The translations under genes and the position numbers were made by a program. Below are positions 43,292 through 51,902 of a stretch of DNA of 64,000 nucleotides, in pieces. Numbering within the stretch: position 1 is the first letter of the stretch; each line of letters opens with the position of its first letter. Below the pieces are notes generated by a model. It had not been told where the DNA came from. It worked only from the letters and a program-made list of their open reading frames with translations, and did not search any database. The stretch comes from an uncultured Bacilli bacterium (GTDB lineage Bacteria; Bacillota_I; Bacilli_A; RF39; UBA660), in assembly GCA_934120015.1 (NCBI GenBank), contig CAKOTD010000004.1:1-64000 (forward strand), in the 5' to 3' direction.

Positions 43292-44323
43292 ATGTATTAT
43301 AAAAATAACTTTTTAGAGGATATAATATCAACTAATCAAATATTTTATTATTTAAATCCTAATGATAATGATATGTTATCAGAATTAAATGGAAACGATT
43401 TACAAGATTTGTTTATCTTAATTGATGATTATTCTTTGTCATTAAGAAAAAATCTTGGATTCAAAAATGGTATTACTTTTGGTTTTGAAATTGAGGTTGA
43501 AAATGTTAAAAATTTTAAACATATGTCATCATTAATTCACAATAATTTGGTAAACTGGAAAATATCAGATGATATCTCCCTTAATAATGGAAAAGAAATT
43601 ATTTCACCAATTTTAAATGATAAAGAAATATATTGGAATAAACTTAAAAGAGCTTGTGACATTATAAAAAAATATGCAAATATTGATACAAATAGTGGAG
43701 GACATATTCATATTGGAACACAGGTTTTAGGTAACAACAAAGATTCATGGATTAACTTTATTAAACTATGGGCAACATATGAAAACATAATATATAGATT
43801 TTCATATGGAAATAGTTATGAACCTAGAAGTAGAATTGAAAATTATGCCTCTCCATTAAAAACAATTTTATTAAATGATTATAAAGAAATAGTTAATTCT
43901 AACTATTCACTTGAACAAATTTTAAAAAAAATTAGTCATAAAAGAAGTCAAGCCGTAAACTTTGAATGTGTTAAAGATTGTAATCATATATTAGATAAAA
44001 ACACAATTGAATTTCGATGTCCAAACGGTTCAATTGACCCTATAATTTGGCAAAATAATACTAGTTTATTTGTAAATACGTTATTATACTCAAAAAATAG
44101 TGGTTTTAATAATGATATAATTGAAGCAAGGAATAAAGCACTGGATGATGAATATAATGATTTAAAGTATTATGGAAAAATTTATATTGATCAAGCTCTG
44201 GAATTTGCTGATATGATATTTTCTAATAATTTGGATAAAATATACTTTTTGAAACAATATTTGAAGTCATATAATAATATAAGTAATAAATCAAAATATA
44301 ATAAATCTTTAGTAAAAAAATAA
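43292..44323 (+). CDS. Putative amidoligase-family enzyme (PF12224 type)
   Basis: The 343-aa protein has the hallmarks of the amidoligase family, COOH-NH2 ligases related to glutamine synthetase/GCS folds: TFGFEIEVE (about residues 63-71), WKISDD then GKEIISPIL (about 90-110), NSGGHIHIG (about 135-143), WINFIKLWATYENIIYRF, and a C-terminal TIEFRCPNGS region. These enzymes typically modify peptides or cell-wall groups and occur with peptide-processing genes. The substrate is unknown. Its neighbours are a membrane protein and a SPASM radical SAM gene. Confidence 0.8.
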   Translation: MYYKNNFLEDIISTNQIFYYLNPNDNDMLSELNGNDLQDLFILIDDYSLSLRKNLGFKNGITFGFEIEVENVKNFKHMSSLIHNNLVNWKISDDISLNNGKEIISPILNDKEIYWNKLKRACDIIKKYANIDTNSGGHIHIGTQVLGNNKDSWINFIKLWATYENIIYRFSYGNSYEPRSRIENYASPLKTILLNDYKEIVNSNYSLEQILKKISHKRSQAVNFECVKDCNHILDKNTIEFRCPNGSIDPIIWQNNTSLFVNTLLYSKNSGFNNDIIEARNKALDDEYNDLKYYGKIYIDQALEFADMIFSNNLDKIYFLKQYLKSYNNISNKSKYNKSLVKK

Positions 44324-44329
44324 TTAAAA

Positions 44330-44355
44330 TTTCTGATAAATTCAGAAGTTTTTTG
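44330..44355 (+). terminator. Weak terminator after the amidoligase gene
   Basis: TTCTGA / TCAGAA hairpin followed by GTTTTTT. Confidence 0.6.
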
Positions 44356-44388
44356 TTTTTATATGATAAAATATATATGGTGGGAATT

Positions 44389-45198
44389 ATGAAGTTTAAA
44401 AAGATATATATAGAAATAACCAATATGTGCAATTTAAATTGTTCTTTTTGCTTAAAAAAAGCAAGAAGAAATAGGTTTTTAAAATTCGAAGAATTTAAAT
44501 TAATACTCAAAAAAATTAAACCATATACTTCATATTTGTATTTTCACATTTTGGGTGAACCATTATTACATCCCTTAATTAATGATTTTATTGATTATGC
44601 AACCGATATGGGCTTCTTTGTTAATATTACAACAAATGGATATTTAATTGATAGAATTAAGAAGAATAAAAATATTAGACAGATTAATATATCTTTGCAT
44701 AGTTATGATGAAAAATATTGTGTTAATCTAAAAGATTATTTAAATGGTATATTTAATATATCTAACAAACTTAGCAATAATACTTATATATCATATAGAC
44801 TTTGGACAAATAATAAATATAATAAAAAAATTATTGCACTAATAAATAATCATTATAATTTAAATATAGATGATAGTTTTACTAATATCAAATTAGCTAA
44901 GAATATATATATTAATCAACAGAAAGAATTTATTTGGCCATCAAAAGATGGTAGTATTAATGATTTAAATGGGAAATGCTATGGATTAATTGATCACATT
45001 GGTATTCTTTCTGATGGAACTATAGTACCATGTTGCCTGGATGGAAATGGAATTATAAATCTAGGAAATATTTTTTTTGATAATCTTGAAGATATATTAA
45101 CCAGTAAAAGAGTTAAAAAAATTATTGATGGATTTAAAGAAAACAAAAAAATTGAAGAATTATGTCAAAAATGTAACTTTAATAGTCGATTGAATTAA
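44389..45198 (+). CDS. Radical SAM protein with SPASM-like C-terminal cluster
   Basis: A 269-aa radical SAM enzyme. The 4Fe4S motif CNLNCSFC (CX3CX2C) is near residue 13, followed by FHILGEPLLHPLI and NITTNGYLI. The C-terminal part has CYGL, LSDGTIVPCCLDGNG and CQKCNF, a SPASM-like set for extra clusters. Such enzymes often modify peptides or proteins. ATG 44389 follows a GGTGGGA site. No short precursor peptide gene was found next to it. It follows the amidoligase gene at 65 bp behind a weak terminator. Confidence 0.85.
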   Translation: MKFKKIYIEITNMCNLNCSFCLKKARRNRFLKFEEFKLILKKIKPYTSYLYFHILGEPLLHPLINDFIDYATDMGFFVNITTNGYLIDRIKKNKNIRQINISLHSYDEKYCVNLKDYLNGIFNISNKLSNNTYISYRLWTNNKYNKKIIALINNHYNLNIDDSFTNIKLAKNIYINQQKEFIWPSKDGSINDLNGKCYGLIDHIGILSDGTIVPCCLDGNGIINLGNIFFDNLEDILTSKRVKKIIDGFKENKKIEELCQKCNFNSRLN

Positions 45199-45259
45199 AT
45201 TCTATAATCACATCTATATAAATATAATTTACTAAAATATTATTGTTATGGAGGAAAAA

Positions 45260-46459
45260 ATGAAAAATATTTTATATGTACTAATACTATTTCTAATAAA
45301 CATACCAAGAATTATAGGGCTAGAAATAAATAGCAAAAATGTTATCCTTTATAATATGAATGAAAATAAAGTGATATTTGAAAGAAATGCCAATGAAGTT
45401 ATAAGTATTGCTAGCTTAACTAAGATTATGACTACTATTGTGGCAATAGAAAATATAGATGATTTAGATAAAATGGTCACTATAACAAGCAATGATTATA
45501 AAGGTTTATATGATGCTTCTTTAGCTGGATTTTCAGTTGGACAAACTCTATCATATCGTGACCTTTTATATGGGACTTTTTTACCAAGCGGAGCTGAAGC
45601 AACCCAAGCACTTGCTAATAATATAAGTGGGTCTGTAGAAAGTTTTGTTGAATTAATGAATAAAAAAGCAAGTGAATTAGGTATGAATAATACACATTTT
45701 TCTAATACTACAGGTTTAGATGATAAGGATAATTATTCAACTGTTGAAGATGTAGCTAAACTATTAAAATATGCACTAAAAAACGATACCTTTTATGAAA
45801 TATATAAATCATATACTTATACTACTTCATTTGGGAAAATATTAAGCAGTTCATTTAGATATACAGCTTATGTCAATAATTGTAGTATGCCAAGTATTAT
45901 AGGTGGGAAAACCGGGTATACTGATGATGCAGGAAGATGTTTGGCAAGTACAGCATATGATAAAAAAAATGCTATTCTTTATATGTTAGTTACATGCAGA
46001 GCAGATACTGATATTTCAAAAGCATATCATGTTAAAGATACATATAATATTTATAATTATTATTTTAATAATTATAAATATCAGACTATTTTTGATAAAG
46101 GGGAAGTTTTAATTAAAATTAAAGCTAAAAATAGTTGGAATGATTATGTAAACTTTTATGCTGATGATAAAATTAGATATTATCTTCAAAATGATTATGA
46201 TACATCTAAAATTAAATTAGAATACGAGGGACTTGATGAAATAGATCAATCCATTAAAAAAAATACTAAATTAGGAACATTAAGTATTTACTACGATAAT
46301 GAAAAAATAATTGAAAAAGATATAATTCTCAATAATGAATACCATTTTTCATTAATTAAATATTTAATTGGCAAGAAAGCATTTTACATTTTGATTTTTC
46401 TATTGATTTTTATTTTTATAAAAAAGATAGATAAACATCTATCTTACAAAAATAATTGA
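45260..46459 (+). CDS. D-alanyl-D-alanine carboxypeptidase (DacF-like)
   Basis: A secreted PBP5-type carboxypeptidase of 399 aa that trims D-Ala from peptidoglycan; in spore-formers such enzymes shape cortex cross-linking. The signal segment is at the N-terminus. The catalytic SxxK is in ISIASLTKIMT (about residue 53), KTG is in GGKTGYTDDAG (about 218), and the SxN position reads PSGAEAT (SGA instead of SGN). A PBP5 C-terminal beta domain and a final transmembrane helix (about 375-392) anchor it. GGAGG precedes ATG 45260. Three genes later comes spoIIM; dacF neighbours spoIIA in Bacillus. Confidence 0.88.
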   Translation: MKNILYVLILFLINIPRIIGLEINSKNVILYNMNENKVIFERNANEVISIASLTKIMTTIVAIENIDDLDKMVTITSNDYKGLYDASLAGFSVGQTLSYRDLLYGTFLPSGAEATQALANNISGSVESFVELMNKKASELGMNNTHFSNTTGLDDKDNYSTVEDVAKLLKYALKNDTFYEIYKSYTYTTSFGKILSSSFRYTAYVNNCSMPSIIGGKTGYTDDAGRCLASTAYDKKNAILYMLVTCRADTDISKAYHVKDTYNIYNYYFNNYKYQTIFDKGEVLIKIKAKNSWNDYVNFYADDKIRYYLQNDYDTSKIKLEYEGLDEIDQSIKKNTKLGTLSIYYDNEKIIEKDIILNNEYHFSLIKYLIGKKAFYILIFLLIFIFIKKIDKHLSYKNN

Positions 46460-46528
46460 ACTGATATACATTGCAATAGTTGCTAGTAACAATATAATTA
46501 CAACGATTCTTTTAATAACTGGTTTCAT
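46439..46528 (-). CDS. Tiny single-pass membrane protein, Prli42/DUF4044-like
   Basis: A 29-aa open frame on the minus strand: a basic start (MKPVIKRI) followed by one transmembrane helix of about 18 residues (VVIILLLATIAMYISSIIF) and a final Arg. GAGGTG lies 5 bp before the ATG. Size and pattern match Prli42-type mini-proteins that anchor the stressosome in Bacilli, but such short sequences are weak evidence. Its 3' end overlaps the convergent dacF-like gene by 21 bp. Confidence 0.6.
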   Translation of the reverse strand: MKPVIKRIVVIILLLATIAMYISSIIFVR

Positions 46529-46615
46529 ATAACACCTCAAATATATTATAATATATTTTATACATTTATGGAATATTTAAATAATAAAATAATATATTTA
46601 AATAGGTGATAATAA

Positions 46616-47245
46616 ATGAAGCAAAAGTTGGACAAGTTTAAACAAAGCATTTTGATTAATAAAAATCTTTTAATTTTTTTAATAGTATTAATTTTTATAG
46701 GTATTATTTTTGGAAGTGTATTTGCTCTTAAAATTAGTGAGAATGATAAAAAAATTATTACTGATTACTTAGCAAAATTTATTAATGATATTTCTGAAAA
46801 CAAACTAAATTACATAGATACCTTTAAAAATAGCATAATAAATAATTTTTGTTTTATAATTGTTATATGGATTTTAGGATTTTCAATAATTGGAATTCCT
46901 GTTATTATATTTATGTTTTTCAATAAAGCATTTATTATAGGATTCTCAATAGCTAGTTTTATAGTTAATTACGGATTTAAAGGAATATTATATTCATTAT
47001 TATATTTACTCCCTGGAATTTTATTATTTTTAATTGGTATAACGATATTAGTGATATATTCATTATCTTTATCTATAAAATTACTAATGTCAGTTATAAA
47101 GAAAAAAGAAATAAATTTTAGAAACATATTTAATAAATATTTAGTTATATTAATAATAGTTGTTATGATAGTATTATTAGTTAGTTTATGTGAGGCATTT
47201 ATTATGCCGAGATTATTTAAACTAATTATAAATATTTTTAAATAA
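46616..47245 (+). CDS. spoIIM: Stage II sporulation protein M
   Basis: SpoIIM is part of the DMP complex with SpoIID and SpoIIP that dissolves septal peptidoglycan and drives engulfment. The 209-aa polytopic protein has five hydrophobic helices, an outside loop after the first (about 45-75) with YIDTFKNSIINN, and the family pattern NNFCFIIVIWILGFSIIGIPVIIF and KGILYSLLYLLPGILLF. Length matches Bacillus SpoIIM (about 214). It has its own ribosome site (AGGTGAT). Confidence 0.88.
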   Translation: MKQKLDKFKQSILINKNLLIFLIVLIFIGIIFGSVFALKISENDKKIITDYLAKFINDISENKLNYIDTFKNSIINNFCFIIVIWILGFSIIGIPVIIFMFFNKAFIIGFSIASFIVNYGFKGILYSLLYLLPGILLFLIGITILVIYSLSLSIKLLMSVIKKKEINFRNIFNKYLVILIIVVMIVLLVSLCEAFIMPRLFKLIINIFK

Positions 47246-47505
47246 ATCATAATAATTTTATGTTATAATGTTTAGAAAGTTATGAGAATTTTAATGTAAA
47301 TTAAAAGTCTTATAACGCTATTGTGCCAATTTCTGATGGTAAAGTCGTATAAGGGGAAAGTAACTTTTAACTTTTGTTATAAACTATATGTTTTGTATAA
47401 ATTATATAAATGAAAAGGAATAAAAAAGAACAAATAATCAAATTTTGAATAGAATTCCCCTTACCCCATAAGAGTGATGACTCTTAAAAGTTAAATATAT
47501 ATTAG
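47246..47505. other. Non-coding, hairpin-rich segment between spoIIM and the IS91-like transposase
   Basis: No gene is seen. It holds a nested inverted structure (TTAAAAGT 47301-47308 with ACTTTTAA 47363-47370; CTTATA 47309-47314 with TATAAG 47348-47353), an inverted pair TAAGGGGAA (47350-47358) / TTCCCCTTA (47455-47463), and a small hairpin AAGAGT-GATG-ACTCTT at 47470-47485. The last lies downstream of the transposase gene, where the oriIS end of IS91 elements should be. The element boundary cannot be fixed from one copy. Confidence 0.5.
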
Positions 47506-48627
47506 TTAATTAGTACAGAGTCGTCTAATATCATATAGAAAAGAATAACTGAAATTTGTAGAACCACACTTTTCACATTTAAAATCTTTAAATTTTCTAG
47601 ATAAAGAAGAAACAAAATCTTTAGTTAAAATTCTAGATATAAGTAATCTACAAAATCTAATGTTGTTTCTTTTATTTCTATTACTAAGTAATCCATAATG
47701 CTTTATTTTGGTGAATTTACTAGGTAAAACATGTAAAAGAAATCTTCTGATAAATTCATCTGCAGTAATAGTCATAAGTTTAATTTTGGAATTATCTTTA
47801 TAATCTTTATATTCAAAAGTAACATTACCATTTTCAATATTTTTAATTCTATCATTAGAAATAGCTACTCTAAAAGAATATCTACCAACATATTCAATTA
47901 CATTTTCAGTTTTACCTTTAGGAGGTTCAATATAAGTAATCCAAGTTTTATTATAAAGAGGCTCTATAAATTTATTAAAAGATTTAAAGTTTTTAAGATT
48001 ATTATTTAAAATAAGATTATTGAATTCATGTTTTAAATAAAATAGAAATTTACCCTTAAATAAGGAACCTAAAACTTGAACTTTAAATAAATAATCATTA
48101 CTACAAGTTATCCACTTATTATTTTTAAGTCCACCACCCGTAACAATAGAATGAATATGAGGATGAAATTCCATAGTTTGACCCCAAGTATGAAGAATAG
48201 AAGTAATACCAACTCTAGCTCCTAACCATTTAGGATCATCACATAATTCTAAAATAGACTCAGAGGTAGCTTTAAATAAAATGTCATAACAAATTTTTTG
48301 ATTATATAAAAATAATTCATTCAATTCATAAGGAACAGTAGTAATAATATGAAAATACTTGGAGTCTAGTAAATAACTAGATTCATTTTGAATCCATTTT
48401 TCTCTTTTATAATTCTGACACATAGGGCAATGTCTGTTACGACAAGAATTAAATCCAAAATATTCCTCACCACAATCTAGACAAGTAGAAATATGATAAC
48501 CTAATTCTTTAGTGCCACAGTTTCTAATTGAATTAAATACTTTCCATTGTTCTTTAGATAAATTATGATTTTTAATATATTGGTTACCATAAAGATTAAA
48601 TATATTTTGAATAGAATACTTAGACAT
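47506..48627 (-). CDS. IS91 family HUH transposase
   Basis: The single-strand nickase of the element, 373 aa. The N-terminal zinc domain shows C-x2-C and C-x4-HC-x2-C groups (CLDCGEEYFGFNSCRNRHCPMC, written here as its key cysteines in residues about 37-60). The catalytic HUH is in EFHPHIHSIVTGGG (about 155). The tyrosines are in YVGRYSFRVAISN (Y-x3-Y, typical of IS91 Y2 enzymes). ATG 48627 is preferred over 48642, since GAGG lies between them. It overlaps the recombinase gene by 8 bp and appears intact. Confidence 0.92.
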   Translation of the reverse strand: MSKYSIQNIFNLYGNQYIKNHNLSKEQWKVFNSIRNCGTKELGYHISTCLDCGEEYFGFNSCRNRHCPMCQNYKREKWIQNESSYLLDSKYFHIITTVPYELNELFLYNQKICYDILFKATSESILELCDDPKWLGARVGITSILHTWGQTMEFHPHIHSIVTGGGLKNNKWITCSNDYLFKVQVLGSLFKGKFLFYLKHEFNNLILNNNLKNFKSFNKFIEPLYNKTWITYIEPPKGKTENVIEYVGRYSFRVAISNDRIKNIENGNVTFEYKDYKDNSKIKLMTITADEFIRRFLLHVLPSKFTKIKHYGLLSNRNKRNNIRFCRLLISRILTKDFVSSLSRKFKDFKCEKCGSTNFSYSFLYDIRRLCTN

Positions 48628-49477
48628 TTTTAGTAACCTCATTTATTGGGGAATAAACATTTTTAAAATTTTCGGCCATATGTAGGTAAATAGAAGTAGT
48701 ATTAATAGAAGAGTGACCCAATATATTTTTAAGTTCCCAAATATCACCACCAGCTTTAATAAATTCAGTGGCATAAGAATGCCTAAGAGTATGAAAAGTA
48801 ATAGAATTATCCAAATTATTATTTTCTTTAATTTTTTGAAAGGCTTGTTTAATAGTAAAAGAATTTATGTGTGAATTTTTTGTTTTATTATATAAACCGG
48901 GGAACAAGAAATCATTGTTAATGATATTTTTATTTCTAAAATAATATGATTGTAAGAGTTTTAAAGTAAAATTAGGAAGAGGAGCAAACCTTTCTTTATT
49001 ACCTTTACCAATAATTCTTATTTTGTGATCTTTACATAAAATATCACTAACCTTTAAAGAGGCAACTTCAGAAATTCTAAGTCCAGAACCATAGGCAAGA
49101 ATAATCCAAAGTTTATATTTTAAGTTGAATTCAGAATTAAACATTTTAACGAAATCATGTTTTGATATTAATTTAGGAAATCTAGATGGGATTTTAGTTT
49201 GGGGTAATAAAATATTATTAAAATCAATATTAAAATTAACTAAATAATAATATTTAATAGCAGCCCGATTAACATTAATAGTAGCAGCAGAGCAACCAAT
49301 ATTAATGAAATTTTCTTTTAAATATTCTAAAATATCACTTTCATTTAAATTTACTAAGTTTTTAAATTTGTAATAATTTTTAAACCTATTAATACAACTT
49401 AGATAATTAGAAATAGTTCTAGTAGAACAATTTCTTAGCATTAATAGATCTTTGACTTTTTGTAAGTCATTATTCAT
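48620..49477 (-). CDS. Tyrosine recombinase of the IS91-like element
   Basis: A 285-aa XerC/D-like recombinase. N-terminal SAM-like DNA-binding domain about residues 1-90; the catalytic residues are all present: Arg in GSGLRISEV, Lys in IGKGNKERF, HxxR in FHTLRHSYATEF, His in ILGHSSINTT, and Tyr in SIYLHM. Start ATG 49477 follows AGAAGG. Because it overlaps and is co-oriented with the transposase gene, it belongs to the element rather than to the host Xer system or to the prophage starting 2.2 kb downstream. Confidence 0.9.
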   Translation of the reverse strand: MNNDLQKVKDLLMLRNCSTRTISNYLSCINRFKNYYKFKNLVNLNESDILEYLKENFINIGCSAATINVNRAAIKYYYLVNFNIDFNNILLPQTKIPSRFPKLISKHDFVKMFNSEFNLKYKLWIILAYGSGLRISEVASLKVSDILCKDHKIRIIGKGNKERFAPLPNFTLKLLQSYYFRNKNIINNDFLFPGLYNKTKNSHINSFTIKQAFQKIKENNNLDNSITFHTLRHSYATEFIKAGGDIWELKNILGHSSINTTSIYLHMAENFKNVYSPINEVTKNV

Positions 49478-49562
49478 AAAAAATACCTTCTTTCTATAAA
49501 TTGTCAAAACAAAATATAAAAAAAGGCTTTATTAAATTAAAAAAATATGTATAATATTAAGT

Positions 49563-49622
49563 AAGCACTTGAGTTATATTTTGCTTTCGACGGCTTATAT
49601 AATAAACTCATGTGCTTTTTTT
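49563..49622 (+). terminator. Long hairpin followed by a T run upstream of mnmA
   Basis: AAGCAC-T-TGAGTT (49563-49575) pairs with AACTCA-T-GTGCTT (49605-49617), followed by seven T. It can end transcription on the + strand before mnmA, or mark the right end of the IS91-like element. Confidence 0.6.
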
Positions 49623-49692
49623 GTAAATAGAAATTTAAACTAAAATAGAGACTTTTCGTCAGAAATTTGGTACAATATCTATGGTGATTTTT

Positions 49693-50790
49693 GTGAAAAA
49701 AGTAGTAATTGGAATGAGTGGCGGAGTAGACAGCAGTGTTGCTGCTCTATTATTGAAAAATCAAGGATTTGAAGTTATTGGCCTTTTTATGCGCAATTGG
49801 GATAGTTCAATTAATAATGATTTTTTAGGAAATCCTAATATAAATAATAATATTTGTCCTCAAGAGCAAGACTATAATGATGCACTTGAAGTTTGCAAAA
49901 AAATTGGTATTACACTTCATAGAGTTGACTTTGTTAAAGAGTATTGGGATTATGTATTTACATACTTTTTGGATGAACTAAAACGAGGAAGAACCCCAAA
50001 CCCCGATGTTATGTGTAATAAATATATTAAATTTGATATGTTTGCTAAAAAAGCCAAGGAGTTGGGAGCAGATTATATAGCAACAGGGCATTATGCAAGA
50101 ATTAAAAATGGTAAACTTTTAAGAGGAATTGATGATAATAAAGATCAAACATATTTTTTAGCTCAACTTAGTAAAGAGCAACTATCAGATGTGATTTTCC
50201 CAATTGGTGATTTGGAAAAACCTATCGTAAGAAAAATAGCTGAAGAAAATGGACTTATAACTGCTAGAAAAAAAGATTCTACCGGAATTTGTTTTATCGG
50301 AGAAAGAAATTTTAAAAAATTTTTAGAAAACTATCTTCCAAATATTCCTGGAGATATTATAGATATTGAAACAGGTAAAAAAATAGGGGAACATATAGGA
50401 CTTATGTATTATACAATAGGGCAGAGAAGGGGACTTGAATTAGGTGGTAACTCTGATAAGTATTTTGCTGTAGGAAAAGATTTAAACAAAAACATTTTAT
50501 ATGTAGCACTTGGATCTGAAAATGAATATTTATATAGTACGGAAGCTGTTTTAGAAAGCGTAAATTTTATAACAGATAGAAAACCAAATAAGTGCACTGC
50601 AAAATTTAGGTATAGACAAAATGATATACCTATTAATATATATTATGGTGATGAAATTGTTGTTTCATATAATCATGTAAAAGCTGTTACACCTGGGCAA
50701 TTATGTGTGTTTTATGATAATGAAGAATGCCTAGGTAGCGGTATTATTAAAGAAGTTAGAAAAAATAATAAAAAAATTTGGTATTTATAA
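49693..50790 (+). CDS. mnmA: tRNA-specific 2-thiouridylase MnmA
   Basis: MnmA makes 2-thiouridine at the wobble position of Lys, Glu and Gln tRNAs, using sulfur from a cysteine desulfurase. The PP-loop is GMSGGVDSSVAALLL at the N-terminus. The two catalytic cysteines are in NPDVMCNKYIKF and STGICFIGERNFKKFL. The central and C-terminal beta domains (about 205-365) are present. GTG 49693 is chosen because GGTGAT at 49683-49688 is correctly spaced. Length is 365 aa. Confidence 0.95.
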   Translation: MKKVVIGMSGGVDSSVAALLLKNQGFEVIGLFMRNWDSSINNDFLGNPNINNNICPQEQDYNDALEVCKKIGITLHRVDFVKEYWDYVFTYFLDELKRGRTPNPDVMCNKYIKFDMFAKKAKELGADYIATGHYARIKNGKLLRGIDDNKDQTYFLAQLSKEQLSDVIFPIGDLEKPIVRKIAEENGLITARKKDSTGICFIGERNFKKFLENYLPNIPGDIIDIETGKKIGEHIGLMYYTIGQRRGLELGGNSDKYFAVGKDLNKNILYVALGSENEYLYSTEAVLESVNFITDRKPNKCTAKFRYRQNDIPINIYYGDEIVVSYNHVKAVTPGQLCVFYDNEECLGSGIIKEVRKNNKKIWYL

Positions 50791-50810
50791 ACTATACTAT
50801 TGGTTTACAC

Positions 50811-50838
50811 TTGACATTTGACATATTAGTGGTAAAAT
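50811..50838 (+). promoter_or_regulatory. Promoter of the helix-turn-helix gene
   Basis: Consensus TTGACA at 50811-50816 and TAAAAT at 50833-50838 with a 16-bp spacer, and a second TTGACA at 50818-50823. Confidence 0.65.
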
Positions 50839-50855
50839 TAGTATAGGAGGTTTAT

Positions 50856-51644
50856 ATGGACAGATTAAATGATATACTTCATGAGCTAGGGATTTCAAAA
50901 GTTAAATTAGCTAAGTTTCTTGGAGTTTCAAGACAAATGATTTACAATTATTTAGAATTAGATGATATTAATAAATGGCCAAAAGATAAAAAGGTATTGT
51001 TATTTAATTTACTTGGGGTAAAAAGTGCTGATGAAATTAATAATATAAAAGTTGATACTGATTATATTATGTTGGTTGAAACACGCATTAATAGTTTGTT
51101 TGAAAAAGAAAGTCAACAATGTGATTTTAATGATAATATCGATATATATAATGGAATGTCAAAACGACAAAAAGAAGTTTTACATAATATTATAGAGTTG
51201 ATAAAAGAAAATATGAATTCAGATGATGATAATGACAATTCATATTATTCATATAAATACTTATATCATTTTCTACAAGCTATGAATTTATCTAAAGAAT
51301 TGAAATATGTATTAGGATATTTTTCTAAAGCTAGTGGTGCAATAAAACCAAATGAATTTGTATTTGATGAAGATGAGCAATTTATATTTGAAAGCATACT
51401 TTTTTCAGCAATGACGCTTTATAATAATGGTGGTGCTTCAAAAACAAAATTAGTTGAAGCACATAAACGTTTTGAAAATCAAATAGAACACAAAATTGAA
51501 GAAAAAATGAGTCGTACACTTGAATTAAATGCAATAAAAGTTCAAGCTTTGAAAGAATTGGGTTATACTGAGATTAATGAAGATAATGCTGGTGAAGTTT
51601 TAGAAAAAATTGTTGAAATTCAATCAAGAAAGGTTATGTCATAA
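50856..51644 (+). CDS. Helix-turn-helix DNA-binding protein of unknown role
   Basis: A 262-aa protein with an N-terminal helix-turn-helix (residues about 8-32, LGISKVKLAKFLGVSRQMIYNYL) and a longer C-terminal helical region (100-260) with acidic DDDNDN and a possible coiled coil at the end. No enzymatic motif is present. It lies immediately left of the prophage attL, but has its own consensus promoter and terminator and host-like composition, so I treat it as a host gene. Target genes are unknown. Confidence 0.75.
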   Translation: MDRLNDILHELGISKVKLAKFLGVSRQMIYNYLELDDINKWPKDKKVLLFNLLGVKSADEINNIKVDTDYIMLVETRINSLFEKESQQCDFNDNIDIYNGMSKRQKEVLHNIIELIKENMNSDDDNDNSYYSYKYLYHFLQAMNLSKELKYVLGYFSKASGAIKPNEFVFDEDEQFIFESILFSAMTLYNNGGASKTKLVEAHKRFENQIEHKIEEKMSRTLELNAIKVQALKELGYTEINEDNAGEVLEKIVEIQSRKVMS

Positions 51645-51670
51645 AGTAACATAATTATTACACATTTTAT

Positions 51671-51700
51671 AAAGAACAGCTAATTGTTCTTTATTTTTTA
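51671..51700 (+). terminator. Terminator after the helix-turn-helix gene
   Basis: AAAGAACA / TGTTCTTT stem with a T-rich tail, ending 14 bp before attL. Confidence 0.85.
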
Positions 51701-51713
51701 AGGTTTTATTAAA

Positions 51714-51729
51714 TAATTTATAATGTATA
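51714..51729 (+). repeat. attL: left 16-bp direct repeat
   Basis: TAATTTATAATGTATA at 51714-51729 is identical to 61160-61175. The bases to its right (AAAGGGTTAAT) do not match a XerD half-site, as expected for an arm contributed by the phage. Confidence 0.75.
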
Positions 51730-51813
51730 AAAGGGTTAATTTTAAGTTACTTTTTAAAAAACTATATGAATTAAGGCTAAAGTAGGGTAGACTTTTTGAA
51801 AAATATATTATAT

Positions 51814-51838
51814 AAAAAAAGAAACCATTTATGGTTTC
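51814..51838 (-). terminator. Terminator of the leftward immunity operon
   Basis: GAAACCAT / ATGGTTTC hairpin; read on the minus strand it is followed by a run of T. A second hairpin AAACAGCAAGG / CCTTGTTGTTT at 51856-51883 precedes it and could stop transcripts from either side. Confidence 0.75.
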
Positions 51839-51902
51839 ATCAGTTTTAATTTATGAAACAGCAAGGATTAAACCTTGTTGTTTTATTTTATAATATTTTG
51901 TG

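Larger units (their letters stand above)
47470..49477 (-). mobile_element. IS91-like insertion element carrying a tyrosine recombinase
   Basis: Two overlapping minus-strand genes, a tyrosine recombinase then an HUH transposase, form a unit set between host genes spoIIM and mnmA. Several IS91-group elements carry a recombinase gene upstream of the transposase in this order. The given limits are the supportable core (3' hairpin to recombinase start); the true ends may extend to about 47300 and 49600. IS91 elements move by rolling circle and leave no target duplication, and none is visible. Confidence 0.8.

Noticed and set aside
45260..46459. Inactive carboxypeptidase because SGN reads SGA
   Set aside because: SxxK and KTG are intact, and I recall SGA variants among other D-Ala-D-Ala carboxypeptidases; the change alone does not show loss of function.
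47301..47370. Known riboswitch class (purine, preQ1, c-di-GMP)
   Set aside because: The conserved core bases of these classes do not fit the loops, and the next gene on the + strand is far away.
48620..49477. Tyrosine recombinase as the integrase of the inovirus
   Set aside because: It overlaps and is co-oriented with the IS91-like transposase, lies outside the 16-bp repeats, and two host genes separate it from attL.
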